Source: Amoeboaphelidium protococcarum (lineage: Eukaryota > Aphelidiomycota > Aphelidea). Taken from it: DNA of 64,000 bases. The notes under the pieces are model-generated. The model saw only the letters and a list, made by a program, of their open reading frames with translations. It was not told the DNA's origin and ran no database searches. Positions 1 through 11,995 of the stretch are shown one piece after another (position 1 is the first letter of the stretch; every line of letters begins with the position of its first letter). Position numbers and translations under genes: made by a program. The stretch is from the NCBI GenBank assembly GCA_023515745.1, contig JALECJ010000256.1:2108001-2172000 (forward strand). Direction: 5' to 3'.

Positions 1-1166
1 TAGATCGTATCACGGCGGCATTTCAACATTCGTTCTTGTATCAAGTTAATGATAATAAATTTCCTATCTAGGAGGATGTATTTCCTCGTATATGTGATAA
101 ATTGAATGATAATGACCCTCTGGTGCGTGAGAAGGTATTTTTATTGTCGTGTTGAATAAGAAAGGTTGATGATGTAACTAAATAAGTGTAGGCTTGTTTA
201 ATATTGGCGAAAGACCATGTGCATGGCCGTTTGAATCTTTAGAGTGTTCTAGACAGGTAAGCGAAAGGGTCTTAGTTCTCTTATCATGCTGGTTCAAAGA
301 AAGCTGTCAATAATCCTGGTGCGTAATCTGTGGTACTTTTTACAAAGGATCAAGTTCTAGATCATGCCGGTTCTCTTAATGCGTCCAAATTTTCAGTTTA
401 AAACTCAAAGAATTACCTTTCAGTGGATTCTCCAGGTGGTTCTGGTAATATGGGTGGAATCAATGTTATTAGAGAATTTGCATGCGGATCTTTTTTGTAA
501 GCTTATGAGGACGAAGAGCCAAGTGTGAGATTAGCAGGTATTAAGGCTACGGAGCAGTTGATGGAGAAGAGTCCGGAGTTTGCCAATTAATCTATCGATT
601 TCCTTATTGCCATGTTTAATGATAGTTCACTAGATGTTCGGATTGAAGCTATTTAGGTAATGGATCGGCATAGCTTGAAGAAGACTTTGGCTTTGAACGA
701 GGAGCAGATCGCATCGGTAATGTTCTCTATGGATGACTCCCACTTGGAAGTTCGCCGCGCATGTCGTTCAGTGCTTGCCAATATTCGGGTGAAGAATCTG
801 CAACTGCTGCAGTCCATTGTTAATGCTTTGACCCTGCATATTGACAAGTATAAGGCGGATGCTGCTGAACTGAATCATGTTCATGAGTGCTTCTTCAAAG
901 TTGGTCTTCACAATTCCGGGTTTGTACCTCAGTTCTTCAAGGTATGGATGGATTAGAATCGTGAGCGTAATTTGAAGTCTCCCTCTTTAAGTGACCCGTA
1001 TTACATTGCATTCTAGATGTTGGTCACTGCTGCACAATCACTTAATTAAAAATTGCAGCACATGTTGCCACATCACTGGCTTTAACATACATTGTTCTTG
1101 CAAACTCAGTTATCTATACTCAAGACTTGCAATACTAAATAAAAAAAGAAGTAAAAGTAGAAGTGA
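1..1166 (+). CDS. INTS4: Integrator complex subunit 4 (3' part)
   Basis: C-terminal portion of a HEAT-repeat protein of the Integrator complex, which cleaves nascent snRNA and other Pol II transcripts in the nucleus. The frame is open from base 3; one intron lies at 135-191 (GTATTT...TGTAG) and the second exon runs from 192 to TGA 1164-1166. Helical repeats include 'YEDEEPSVRLAGIKA', 'IAMFNDSSLDVRIEAIQ' and 'MDDSHLEVRRACRSVL', followed by 'DPYYIAFQMLVTAAQ', which parallels the INTS4 stretch after its repeats. The tail is short and Lys/Gln-rich. Many TAA/TAG codons must be read as Gln. The N-terminus lies outside the window. It converges on STT3 with about 100 bp between stop codons. Family call is from motif order; moderate to good confidence. 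Confidence 0.75.
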
Positions 1167-1264
1167 TTATTGCACTGGTAGACTTGGTATCTCATGTTGA
1201 ATTGCTTCATGTTGTCATAAAGATATTCTTTAATTATAAATACCGTTATTGTATTAAATTGAGA

Positions 1265-3626
1265 TCACTATTTCTTCTTCATAGTCTTGACATTCTTATT
1301 ATTAACAGCACCAGGGATCAGGCATCGTCCAATATTATCAAGCGGCTTCACCTTGTACACTCTCACAATCAAATGCTCAGTGCTATAAGCTTCTTCAAGA
1401 GTATCGAAATTAATCGAATCCGTTCTCACCTAGGCACCCCTCACACGATCATTACCAACCTTCTAGTGGCCATACATATCACCAAAGCGGTAATAAGACA
1501 TCTTGTACATAAGACTGTTTCTCATAGTTGGGGTGGCCTGGTCATCAACACGATACTCACCGCGGGCAGTAAAGAAATTTTGCTCTATAACCTCAGTAGG
1601 CCAAATACCTTGCGCAATACGCACCATCCACAAAAACTTGTTGATATCATCACCGCTGTATCCCAACATACCTCCAAAGATGACCAAAACGTAATCAACA
1701 TCGTGCTTAGTCATAATATCATAGGAGACTTCTTCCGGCGAGGACATGGCCTTACCGACGGTGGCAATGTGAGTGTTATTCCAAGTGTTGTTATCCACCA
1801 AAGTTGGTCTATCGGCCATACCTGCAATCTAATAACCATAGTCCCACCAAGACATAATCTTCGCGTCAGGCTTAGTGTTCTGTCTCAACCAGTAATAAGC
1901 TTCACGAAAGTCATCAATAATGTACTGGGAGCCATCTGCATTTCTGCTTGCCAACACCACCGAGGGCGAGGAGTATGCTGCAGAAGTAACCCAAGTACAA
2001 TGGAAGACAAACATGGTCATGAGGAAGAGCATCGGGAAAACGGCACTCATCTTGGTATCGGCAGCCCATATGTATCCTTTCTAGACACTGGTCGCCTTCT
2101 TCTTAAGAGCAGAAATGTCATCTTTAGATACCGCCGATTACTTACGCGCACCAACAACATCACTAGATTTAGTATCAGATGCAGAAGAATCAGCATCAAG
2201 TTAAGGTGCCGATTTAAGGTACGTGTCAAGAAACTTTGACAAGGATACGGCTGCACCAACACACACCACCGGAGTCAAGGTCAACATAAGACGCACCATG
2301 ACACCTGAAAAGTATGACGCTGCAATAGCATACAATATCACAAACACATGCTCATCTTTCAGCTCCTAAAAGCAAAAATAGATACCAGCAGGAAACAGAA
2401 AGATCAACCACTACAAATCAAAGAACCACGACGTCCATGGTGTAGGCTAATGTTCAGATACAGACGCAATAATAGGAATGTACTTGGCAGCATAACTGGT
2501 GTCCCACAGAGAGTAAAACCTACCAGTCCAAGGGGCAATCAGTCCAGTCAAAGTAGCATACACTAAGCCCACCATACCGATGGCAAACAGTAAGAATACT
2601 CCAGCCTTCAATAAAACTTGAAACTATTTTGACTCGACATGAGATCGAACCAGCTCTGCAAAGGCAACAATCTGCAGCAGTCCGAATACACCAAGCGCAG
2701 CCATATGCTCAGAAGTTCTGGTTGGCATAAAGTTGACGAATGGTATCTGCATAGACGACAACGTACCCAGAATATAAAACGTTGAATATGAGACGTACAG
2801 ATTATTAGTATATCTGCCCATTAACAAGAGAGCAAATGCATGCAGAGGAATCAAATTGATAATGAAAACATACCCACCCCATGCAGAAACCATCCAAAAG
2901 TAGAATAGAGCAGTTGCGGAAGACCATATCGCACTTCCACCCTTGACAGCTTTCAACCAACAATAAAATGTGATCATAAGCAGAAAGATAGCAATACCTT
3001 CATTGTCATACGATCCAGCAACACTACGACTAATATAACCTGGTGCAATGGCGACAAAGGCAGCAGCAATAAGTCCGGCAGATGAATCCTTCACCTCTGA
3101 AGTTAACAGATAAGTAGCCACCGCAGTAAATCCACTAAACAGAGGAGCCAAGAACACACAAACCTCTCTAATGTCCACGGTGAAGTGCAAAGTGTTCAGA
3201 ATCCAATGGATAATAGCAGAAGTGATCATGATGCCTACATAATACAATTTCCAAATGATGAAGGGTCAATGTAACATTGTAGACAGTATAAAAAGTACCT
3301 GGATACACAGTGCCACCAACGACACGACCGAGGGGATACCAAGCAGTCTCATCAAACCAATTCCAAAACTCATAGAATCCATTGTCCACCAACTGCTTGG
3401 TAGCCCTAAAGTTGAACCATGGATCAAACTCGTGAATGACAGATTCAAAGCGTATAACTGAGAACAGTCTACTAGCAAAAGCCACCAGACAAATAGAGGC
3501 CAAGATCACGCTCCTCAACCAAGCTACACACATGTGAAGTTTATAAATGAACTTTAAGTTGGAATCGAACTCTAAAAATTTAAAGATAATATACTTACCA
3601 GTCTGACTGGCAGAATTAATCTACAT
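1265..3626 (-). CDS. STT3: Oligosaccharyltransferase catalytic subunit STT3
   Basis: Catalytic subunit of the ER oligosaccharyltransferase, which transfers the lipid-linked glycan to Asn of N-X-S/T sequons. Three exons (ATG at 3626; introns 3598-3524 and 3298-3235, both ending TGTAG) give about 740 residues. Hallmarks in order: '[13 protein letters not shown]' with the catalytic DxD-type acidic site, '[15 protein letters not shown]', 'SVSEHQPTPW' of external loop 5, and 'WWDYGYQIAG' of the C-terminal domain. Both the Q in SEHQ (2449-2447) and the Q in DYGYQ (1831-1829) are written TAG. The second codon of the ORF is also TAG. About a dozen hydrophobic segments precede a luminal domain. The tail is Lys-rich (TMKKKQ). 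Stop is TGA 1267-1265. Confidence 0.96.
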
Positions 3627-4030
3627 ACTCCACTCTGAACTGAATATACTGTATGTAAAAATAGAGCTGGAATGATAAAGCACTGCGCAAAGGGAATAGA
3701 AAGAGCTTTAGATGAGTTGCTAAACGCGAAAAGACGAGACGATTTCAGTTTCAAACCGCGTTCAGGAACATTACGAACGATTTAGCGCGATGAAGCTGAG
3801 GGACTTCACCTTTAAAGTTCTGTCTTGTGAGGAAAAGAACGACCTGCCGACCTGTCGTTTGTCTGGTCGCGTGTTCAAAGACTTTCTTACCGTCGAGTTC
3901 GTAGATCTGATTTTTAATTTTGTAGCCATTATTGCTTTATCGCAGCGATTGTATTGTTATTATTATCCTCGGATTTTAGCTCTATTTAGTGTCTATTGTT
4001 TATATCACAGTCGTCTTTGAGGGATATATT
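3627..4030. promoter_or_regulatory. Divergent STT3/tafazzin upstream region, with possible uORF
   Basis: About 400 bp between the divergent STT3 and tafazzin starts. On the plus strand an ATG at 3790 opens a 76-codon frame that ends at TGA just before the tafazzin ATG (4031). I do not recognise its product. It could be an upstream ORF in the tafazzin leader or simple chance. A TTTTGTAG at about 3925-3932 resembles the intron acceptors of this genome, so a leader intron is possible. Confidence 0.3.
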
Positions 4031-5131
4031 ATGCCAATTAAAGTTCCTAAACTGGGTTGGGAACGTGTGAGGATCGATCCAAAGTTTACGCGAAAGGAGA
4101 GTCCACAGTCATTGCTGAATAGATATGATTTTGCCAGTAATATGATCACTTTCACTGTGGGTGGGTTGAGTAATTTGTTTCTGAAATATCTGTGCAATTT
4201 CAAACTATACGGTGGCGAAAAGTTGTTCGAGCAGGTGGAGAAGAGATTGAATGATCACCCTCATGGTGCCCTGATTACGTATTGCAACCATCAGACCACG
4301 TTGGATGATCCGCTGCTTTTTGGTGTGCTGAAGGGTGCTCACTTGATTCATTGGCGGCATGGGCGTCTTAGATGGACTCTGATTGCGGATGACATCTGCT
4401 TCACTAATCCTCTTTTTAACTGGGTGTTTACTCATACTTAAGGATTACCGACTGTACGGAATGGACTTGGAGATGGTATCTACTAGCCGTCTATCAATCA
4501 CGGTATAGATCTGCTCAATCGTAATGGCTGGTTGCATGTATTCCCCGAGGGTAAAGTTAATTATGTTGATCTTCCGCGTAGAGATGCGCCGTAATCTACT
4601 GGTCTCCTGCCTTTCAGATGGGGTATAGCGCGACTTATTATGGAAACTTAGGTACCTCTTACCATTTTACCGATGTATGTCATGGGCATGGACCAGGTGC
4701 TTCCGGACGGTCATATGATGCCGAAACTTTTCAAAAAGGTATCGCTTACCATTGGAGATCAAGTGGACATGAGTGTTGTTGATTCTATAAAGAGTGAAGT
4801 TAAATTGGATGATGCCTAGAAGCGTATAGAGATTGTCAGAGTGTTGACTGAGAGAATGAAGGCGGTCCAGATTGAAGCGGGGGACTATCATTTTAATAGA
4901 GATTAAAAATAATAAAGATAAATTTTATACATAAATATTTGTATATTTGTGATACCGGCACTATCAAGAACTCACGACTTTGATACTCGGTCACCATCTG
5001 CGGCACTGTTGTTAGATGATGATTTCTCTTCAATGTCCATCTAATTGCCACCACTACTACCGGACGAGGTATCCACATTACCACCATCGCCGATATAACC
5101 GCTGTCAGTGCTGCCATTATCCGCCTTATGA
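4031..5131 (+). CDS. TAZ1: Tafazzin-like cardiolipin transacylase
   Basis: Mitochondrial phospholipid-lysophospholipid transacylase that remodels cardiolipin. Conserved acyltransferase blocks are visible: 'NHQTTLDDPLLFG' (the H-x4-D catalytic motif), 'NGWLHVFPEGKVN', 'RWGIARLIMET' and 'ILPMYVMGMDQVLP'. A hydrophobic segment lies near residues 37-57. TAA and TAG codons within the body align as Gln. The conserved part ends around residue 290. At 4904 the frame meets TAA-AAA-TAA-TAA-AGA-TAA, and the first in-frame TGA is only at 5129-5131, inside the antisense coding region of the neighbouring PP2C gene. Either the protein has an extra 75-residue tail or termination occurs at the TAA cluster. 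The ATG at 4031 is the first in frame. Confidence 0.88.
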
Positions 5132-6263
5132 TTAGCAGATAACTGTACCGGCTCCTTCTCATCTCCGAAAGATCCATCACTATCATGTTCAGCCCTTTAA
5201 GAATCGGAGGATGATGGTGATAAAGGAGAGTTTACAGCCACAAGAGTATTGGGGGTAGACTTGGATTGTTGGTGATTTCTCGTAATCTTCTGCACCCACT
5301 CTTCAACAGTCTTACCATGCAGAAAGCCGACAATGATCACGGACATATTATCTGTGCCAAATGCGCCAGCGAAAGCAGCTGGACTTAGACAATGATCCAG
5401 CAATTTTTCGCAAGTAGCCTTGACATCTGCACCCTCAGCAATACGCTGGTTAATAAACTCAATCACCTCAAAGTTTTGCATACAGTCCCAGATACCATCA
5501 CAAGCAATCACCATATAGTCCACAGATTCGTTCAGCTCATATTTAGTCACCTCCGGGAATACGGTGACAATCTGCTTCTCTGGCGGCAGACCTTGATTGT
5601 TCTTAAACTCAAAGTCACCAATGGCACGGGATAGGGCGAGATTACCATTCACCCTGTTGAAATCAACAAATCCACCAGCATCTTTTATACGCTTAGTCTC
5701 CTCCGGCAAGTACGGCTTATGATCGACAGACATTGCATAAGCCTGTCCATCCACACTGAGTATACATCTAGAGTCACCGGCATTGGCACAGAAGATTTAA
5801 GACTGGGTGACAAGACAGGAGACAGCGGTACATCCACACTGCACACCTTTGAACTCGGGCAAGCTCAACAACTATCGATCCATCCTCAGATAAGTCTCAA
5901 TAAGAGCAGTCTCATACTCACCCTGCTTGAACTCTTCCGTAGCCTGCAAAGTCTTGACAATATTCTCACCGGCATACTGCGCGACTATATGCCCACCATG
6001 ACCATCGAATACGGCAAAGAAGGCAAGATCGTCAGCCCCAGATTTAGGATTGTGCAGCTTTGGTGCAATAGTATGAGCATCTTCCATAGCTACACGTACT
6101 TTCATTCTCTAGATAGTAAATAAATGGTAAACTCAATCAATTAAAAGTACATAATCTTACATATTCTCCATCCCTACATGGATGACATTCCAACAACCAT
6201 CTTATCAGTGGTTTGCATCGAGGAATCTTTCTCAGTCTTGGGTGAAGATAATAGCTGTCCCAT
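4972..6263 (-). CDS. PTC2: PP2C-type Ser/Thr phosphatase (Ptc2/3-like)
   Basis: Metal-dependent protein phosphatase of the PPM family. Two exons (ATG 6263, intron 6160-6090 ending TGTAG) give about 406 residues. It begins MGQLLSSP, a consensus N-myristoylation start shared with fungal Ptc2/Ptc3. Catalytic motifs in order: 'GMSSMQGWRISMEDAHT', 'FFAVFDGHGGH' (metal-binding Asp and Gly), 'CANAGDSR', 'NLALSRAIGDFEFK', 'IACDGIWD' and 'GTDNMSVIIV'. The last 80 residues or so are a Ser/Gly/Asp-rich tail ending at TGA 4974-4972. That tail is antisense to the possible extension of tafazzin. Family members dephosphorylate MAP kinases, checkpoint kinases and Ire1; the particular substrate here cannot be told. 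Confidence 0.94.
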
Positions 6264-6801
6264 CTCGGTACTTTATATATGTATATAAACTCAATTTCCA
6301 ATTAAATTCAGGTACGACAGTTCTGTAGAATTAGATGACCAATGAGATAACCGATGCTAAGCGTTCAAAGAGAGTCGCCGTGTGTTAAGCTTTATACTAT
6401 CAAAACACTTCAATTAAATCTCCGTCTTTAGAACTCTCTCCCTAACGAGTGAAGAAAGAAAGTAATTAAACTTACAAAGCAGAGTGAGCAGAGAGAGTTT
6501 TGTGCCAAAGTGGCTGCGGCCAAGGAAAGATTTCGACGCGATTCCTCTTCGCGGTGACTTGGCACGCGCTCTCAACCTTTCTGTGTTATTGCTCTTCCAC
6601 AACTGTTTTGCTGGCAGAAATCGGAGAGATAGAGAGAGCGGCTCGCGTTGTCGGCTCTGTGGCAATCTTCTTTCTTCAGGCAAAGTATTCCCGTACGGTA
6701 CTGTAAGTTTGTGCTCACTCGTCTTTTCTTTTACATTGTAGGTGGCGAAATTACAAGTGTGACTGAACTTGAATAAACATTTAGATTAATTGAGAGGAAA
6801 T
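6264..6801. promoter_or_regulatory. Shared upstream region of PP2C and RanGAP
   Basis: This stretch of 538 bp separates the divergent PP2C and RanGAP starts. It is rich in GA/CT runs (around 6490-6500 and 6625-6640). A leader intron for RanGAP is plausible at 6703-6741, starting GTAAGT and ending ATTGTAG. No coding frame here is supported. Confidence 0.4.
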
Positions 6802-8022
6802 ATGGCGTTAGATAGTTTGTACGTTATAGAGCCGTAGAGTAAAAAGTATGATTCCGCTGAAAGTGTAAAGTAGCATGTCGACAGCATTAGAGAACGAAAG
6901 TAGTCCATCACTGCTTTGAAGTTGTCTGGAAACTCGTTCGGTGTCGACGCTTGCAAAGAGTTGTCGTTGGCCATGAAGGAACTTGATAATTTAAAGGTAT
7001 TTTTGTAACATTTACTATAAGCGAATTAATAACTATCTTTATGATTAACTCTATTGTAGGAGTTGCATTTTGGTGATATCTTTACGGGAAGATTGCGATC
7101 AGAGATTCCCCTTTGCTTGACCTCGTTCGTTGATGCTTGTCTGGCTAATGACAACATCAAAGCTAATCTTGAGAGTATCGATTTCAGTGATAATGCATTC
7201 GGACCTGATGGATTGAACCCGTTGGTACCTTTGATAAGTCAATGCATTCGTTTAAAGTGCATAAAGATTAACAACACCGGTCTTGGTCCTCAGGGTGGAA
7301 ATATACTTGGTACGGCATTGACTTCTCTTGCAGATTCTTGCTCTAAAGCTGGCGTGTAATCTCAATTGGAGACTATTGTGTGTGGTCGGAGTAGATTAGA
7401 GAGTGGCTCCATGAAATCGCTTGGTGACGCGTTATCCAAACATCCGTCTCTGAAGTAGGTTGTACTCCCACAAGATGGTATCAGACCGGATGGTGTTGTG
7501 GAACTGCTTTAGAAATTGAAGTTGTGTACCAAGCTTGAGATTTTGGATTTACAAGATAATACGTTTACTGAGAAGGGTGCCGCAGCACTGGCGCAATCCG
7601 TAAGTTCTTGGACCAAGCTTCGAGTGCTCAATGTCGGCGACTGTATGATGACCAGTAAAGGCACTCAGTAGTTGATTGACCAACTGGCCAAGTGTCCTGA
7701 TATTGCAGCAGGTCTGGTTGATCTTAATTTGCAGTATAATGAGATTAATGAAAAGACTGCTCTGTCTCTGGTATCTGTGGTGCGATTGATGAAGAATCTA
7801 AAGTCGCTCCAATTGAATGGAAATTGTTTTAGTGCAGAGGGTCCTGCCGCTGATGGTATTAGAAGTGCACTGGAAGAGATTGAATCTCAAGATGCACTGG
7901 GAACTATGAGCGATATGGAAGAAGAAGATTCGGAAGATGAGTCTGCTGATGAAGAAAGTGGTGATAAAGAGGAAGAAGTTGATGAACTTGCTGCGGCAAT
8001 GTCCAAAGTTGAAGTCAAATGA
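6802..8022 (+). CDS. RNA1: Ran GTPase-activating protein
   Basis: Cytosolic GTPase-activating protein for Ran, which sets the RanGTP gradient driving nuclear transport. Two exons (intron 6997-7059, ending ATTGTAG) encode about 385 residues. The body is a leucine-rich repeat solenoid. 'GDIFTGRLRSEIP' carries the conserved catalytic Arg of the Rna1 family, and 'FSDNAFGPDG', 'CGRSRLESGSMK', 'QDGIRPDG' and 'LDLQDNTFTEKG' match family repeats. The C-terminus is the expected acidic tail (EEEDSEDESADEE...). Gln codons TAG/TAA occur in several repeats. No SUMO-binding C-terminal domain is present, as in yeasts and unlike vertebrates. Stop is TGA 8020-8022. Confidence 0.96.
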
Positions 8023-8201
8023 TTAACTTTAGTCTCGATTCAATATACATTACTGTACTCTCCATTTGGTTATAGTTTTTATCGCTTTATGAAGTGATTT
8101 TGATATTTCAAATTTGTTTTTATCTTTAGTCCATAACGATTTAATCTTTGTTCGGACAAAGATCTATATAAGTAACCAATAGAGATTTTGGAGATATTAC
8201 A

Positions 8202-9779
8202 ATGGTTCGCGCGTAGACTCCAATGATGTAGCTGCTGAGTCGGTATATACGGGTAATGCTTTTTGAATGCTGTCATATGAATATCGCTGTATAAACGATC
8301 TTTTGTAGACAAATGGACCGATATCTGTGGCTGATTATATGAGAATGTGTCTATTCCACCCTGAGCATGGATACTATAGTACGCGTCAAGTGTTTGGCTA
8401 GAAGGGGGATTTTGTTACCAGTCCTGAAATATCTCAAGTGTTCGGAGAGGTATGGATTATTACACGTAAAATAAGAGAGGCATTTATCATTTATGCAACA
8501 TATTTGTAGTTGACTGGAGCTTTCATGTTGAATCAAGCTTTGCAGTATTCCAAATTTCGTTACGTTGAACTTGGCGCTGGCAGAGGAACCTTGTTATCTG
8601 ATATGCTACGTGTATGATATCTCATTTCAAGAATAGCTTTTATTAAATAGTTAATGGCAAATAATTATTCAATGCATGGTATTTGTAGGTTTGGTAAAGC
8701 GGATGTAATAATATTCAAGAGCATTTGGATTCCATCAATCTTGTGGAAAGGAGTTTGGAGTTGCGTAAAGTTCAACTGTAGACGCTGTTAAAAAGCTTCA
8801 ATTTAAATACCAGCGAGTTTGATAATAATGCTCTTTCTCCGGAATTAGATTTATCTTAGCCTGTTTAAAATCTTAAATTGCAGAATGGAGTGACTGTAAA
8901 TTGGTACAGCGATGTTGATCAGATTCCGCTGGGATATCCAATATTTTTAATGGCTCATGAATTTTTTGATGCTTTGCCATTTCATTAATTCAAGGTATAC
9001 TACTCTTTCTATCACATGCATGAGTAATTATATGAACTTATTGTAGAAAGTTGATGGAAAATGGGCAGAAGTTGGAATAGATTTGGATGAAAGTACTGAC
9101 GCGTAAGTTTTGATTGTCATCATATGGATTGATCAATAATTTCATTAAGGTTGTAGAAGTATGCCATTAAGATTTGGATTGTTAACAGGAGAAACCCCGG
9201 CGCTGTAACTTGCAATGTAAAAGTTGGATAGAACTTCATTGGAGGGACTTGATACTTTTGAGTTCTCACCAGAAGCGGTGAAAATTGCAGCTTAAATTGC
9301 TCGTCTTATATCAGTTCATGACAGTGGGATGGCTGTTGTGATTGACTATGGTTCTCAAAAAACTCCATCAGGTTCATTTCGCGTAAGCTATGATATACTT
9401 AGTATTCATGTAACTCTTATTTAAGTGGTATAAAATGTAGGGAGTCTATAAGCATTAATTCGTTCATCCTCTGCAATACCCGGGAGAATCTGATTTGACT
9501 GTCGATGTTGATTTTAAACTTATTCAAGAAGAGGCTCTGCGATAAGGTGATTTGATGGCACCAGATATTGTCACATAACGTGATTTTCTTCTTTCAATGG
9601 GAATAATTGAGAGATGCGCCATGCTTTGCAAGAACTAGAGCGCGTAAGTTCAGAGGGAGATAATGAGCTAACGGGATAGACTGATTGCAGAGGATGGAAT
9701 GGGCACTGCTTACAAAGTGCAGCTGATTAAAAACTCCGAATTTACTCTAATGCCTCCATTTAAAATTGAAAAACGATGA
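8202..9779 (+). CDS. NDUFAF7: NDUFAF7/MidA-like mitochondrial arginine methyltransferase
   Basis: Mitochondrial protein-arginine methyltransferase that symmetrically dimethylates the complex I subunit NDUFS2 during assembly. Seven exons; introns at 8253-8308, 8450-8509, 8612-8688, 8995-9046, 9103-9156 and 9383-9440, all ending TGTAG. Family motifs: 'GPISVADYMRMCLFHP', 'GDFVTSPEISQVFGE', SAM-binding 'VELGAGRGTLLSDMLR', 'MAHEFFDALPFHQFK', 'WAEVGIDLD', 'AVVIDYGSQ', and a C-terminal 'EDGMGTAYKVQLI'. The start 'MVRAQTPMMQLLSRYIR' is short and basic, consistent with a presequence. Intron 5 is 54 nt with no in-frame TGA, so its retention would be silent. A GTAAGT at 9644 is coding (Gln-Val), because reading through it restores the family C-terminus. 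Confidence 0.93.
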
Positions 9780-10379
9780 CACTTAATATAGTAATTATAT
9801 AATTTAGTTTAATAGCTATTTCACAAGGCTGATTGTCCGTTTGATAGCATACTCTGAGAGAATTTCTATCAGTCCCCATTGCAAGAAGAACTACTAGTAC
9901 TACTAGGGATGGTGAGTTTCACCACAAGGCTTCTCTGCGGTATTTTTCAATTTGACAATTTTGCTACGTTCGTGCTTATCATCAACCTTCTCTGTATTCT
10001 AATCACCATTTTGGACCAAGTTTACTATTTTGATATGATGTACATTCTTTAATAGAGTTCCCTACTCATTTACTACTCTCACTCTCTTTTCTGCTGTGCC
10101 TGTTAGTTCCGTCGTTTTTGTTAGTTAAATCTACTACTTAATTTCTTTCAAACTTCTGCGATCATTTCTAAACTACCTGATCTTCAGTGGGACACAGAAC
10201 AAAGAATCTACTAACACCGCACTCTCGAGCCTGTTCATATCTACTATCCGAGACGCCTATTCCAGTGCATTGAGTAATCTGTTTACAGTAAATCCACCTC
10301 CGCCCCAGTCAGTCACTTTAGACAGAGCCGCATTGATACTTTCGGCCCAGGATGAGCAACGAAGATTCAAAGTAAACGA
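9780..10379. other. Gene-free stretch downstream of NDUFAF7
   Basis: I see no supported gene here on either strand. The minus strand may hold the decayed continuation of the adjacent copia-like fragment, but no readable domain survives. A short CTACTAGTACTACTAG run sits at about 9890-9906. Confidence 0.4.
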
Positions 10380-10980
10380 CGCTAGCCATCGCCAATTACA
10401 TCTAAAATGACAGTGCCAACGCCAGCGCAGACTACTCCTTTATCGCTACCACCATAGTTGTGTACTTTCACGCCAAAGCTGACAGACAATCCCAAAAGAG
10501 CGTCTTTGTCATTGCAGCACTGCATTGACGCACTAGAGTCAAGATCCCACACCTTGCTGTTGGATTCTAAGAGAAAGATGTAGTCGGTTAGACAATAAAT
10601 GTGTTTGAAGCTTTTTAAACTTAGCAGCAACGGCAATTTTAGGCTAGTTGTTCTTGTTTCGAAGACGTGACAATTGATCGAATGAAGACAGCTTCTGCTT
10701 CATCTGATCCATAGTGATGTTCAGAAATAGTTGACCATCACTTACTACTAGAGGATATAGTAAACAAATACATCATCAACCTGATTTTGATGAGCGAAGA
10801 AATTTTCAATGTAACAGAATATTAGGGACAGTCTGCTAAAATGCGTAGCCATCAGATATGTTGTCATAAATATTGCGTCAAAGGATTTACTCAGAGCGCA
10901 TTATCCAATCCGACCATTTATTTAGGTTCCTCCCTTTAAATGGATAGTCTATTCTTGAAATGCTTTGCATCTGGGATACC
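10380..10980 (-). mobile_element. Decayed Ty1/copia-like gag-protease fragment
   Basis: Remnant of an LTR retrotransposon polyprotein. A minus-strand frame at about 10636-10382 contains 'KVWDLDSSASMQCCNDKDAL' followed by a stretch ending 'VGTVILDVIGDG', which resembles the aspartic protease region of copia elements (typically W-x-LDSGAS). The third residue of the DSG triad is Ser in place of Gly, which would inactivate the enzyme. Upstream, 'FKGRNLNKWSDWIMRSEQ' near 10930 looks like the start of a copia gag domain. Frames are interrupted by TGA codons and shifts, and no integrase, reverse transcriptase or LTRs were found. TAA/TAG fall within the readable parts. Low to moderate confidence. Confidence 0.45.
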
Positions 10981-11995
10981 CGTTCAAAAAGCTATTCCAT
11001 GCAGGCATCAACTCATTAATATTTCGCCGCTAACTTAGTCTTCTAAATTCTCTTTCAAATGCATGATAATCTTATGCTCTGGTGCAGAAATTCTATCTAG
11101 AAGAAGAAATTTTAGTTTACATTTCTTCCAGTCGAGACACCAATAATAGAAAAAACGTGCATCTTAATAATCAAGGTCAGTCTTCTATAGGAGATACGAT
11201 ACCATCATTTAGTTACAGAAATCTTTGTATTAAGTAATATATTCCAGCGGTAGATGTGCCATCGTCTTCAGAATTCTTCACGCTCATAATCGCTTAAAAT
11301 TACCACCAATTTTTTGCTTGTGACGTAATTAACAGGTCCTCGTCGAGTCCTTTACTCTTTCCAAGATTCAGCAAGATAGTAAACCAACACAAGTTATAGC
11401 GGACCACCGCAAGACTGACTTAAAACTGACACATTCAGTACTTGATCCCCATAGGAGAAAACAGCTTACGAATCCGGATATTTCCGCTGTGTTACATGGC
11501 GATTCAACGAACGCGACTTCACCAAAGAACAGAGGAAAGACCGGGGAAAGTAAAGTTCAACCGTCGTTCAGACTTTCAAAACAACCACAGTAGCCAGAAT
11601 GTCAGACCAAACTTTTTTCTTATTATACGTGTTTTCAACAACATTGCATTCTCATAATCCTATTAAAGAGTTTAGTGTATTTGAAGTGAGCCAGAAGAAA
11701 GATAGAAACCAAGATAAATCGTCAGTGTTGACCAGAAATTTTTTGCCAGCAGTTTATCACTTCATCTACAAAAAGTTGAGTATAACCTTTGGCATCTTAA
11801 ATGACGCGTTAGGTTCAAATATCTTGATCTCCTTGCGACTAATATGCTAATATTATTAGTTGATGGAACATGTCATTCACAGCTATAATGGATCGTTACT
11901 CTTACTTAATCAGAAATCACTTTGAAACAGAACGCGTTCTCGTTGTTTCTTATTTCCAATTCAGTTTCATCGCAATCCATCCCACTCAAATCATC
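10981..11995. other. Gene-poor region upstream of DNA ligase IV
   Basis: About 1 kb without a recognised gene. With UAR=Gln, an ATG at 11599 opens a frame of about 110 codons ending at TGA near 11930. Its predicted product matches nothing I know, and such a length is within chance when only one codon stops. The promoter of DNA ligase IV must lie at the right end. Confidence 0.4.

Noticed and set aside
3524-3598. tRNA-like GAGTTCGATTCC on the minus strand
   Set aside because: It lies within an STT3 intron, and no acceptor, D or anticodon arms can be formed around it.
9644-9690. Possible last intron of NDUFAF7 (GTAAGT...TTGCAG, 47 nt)
   Set aside because: Removing it shifts the frame and destroys the family C-terminus. 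Reading through with TAA=Gln gives an aligned end, and its acceptor is GCAG rather than TGTAG.
11599-11940. Frame of about 110 codons upstream of DNA ligase IV
   Set aside because: No recognisable product, and with a single stop codon such a length is expected by chance; kept only as a remark in the regional entry.
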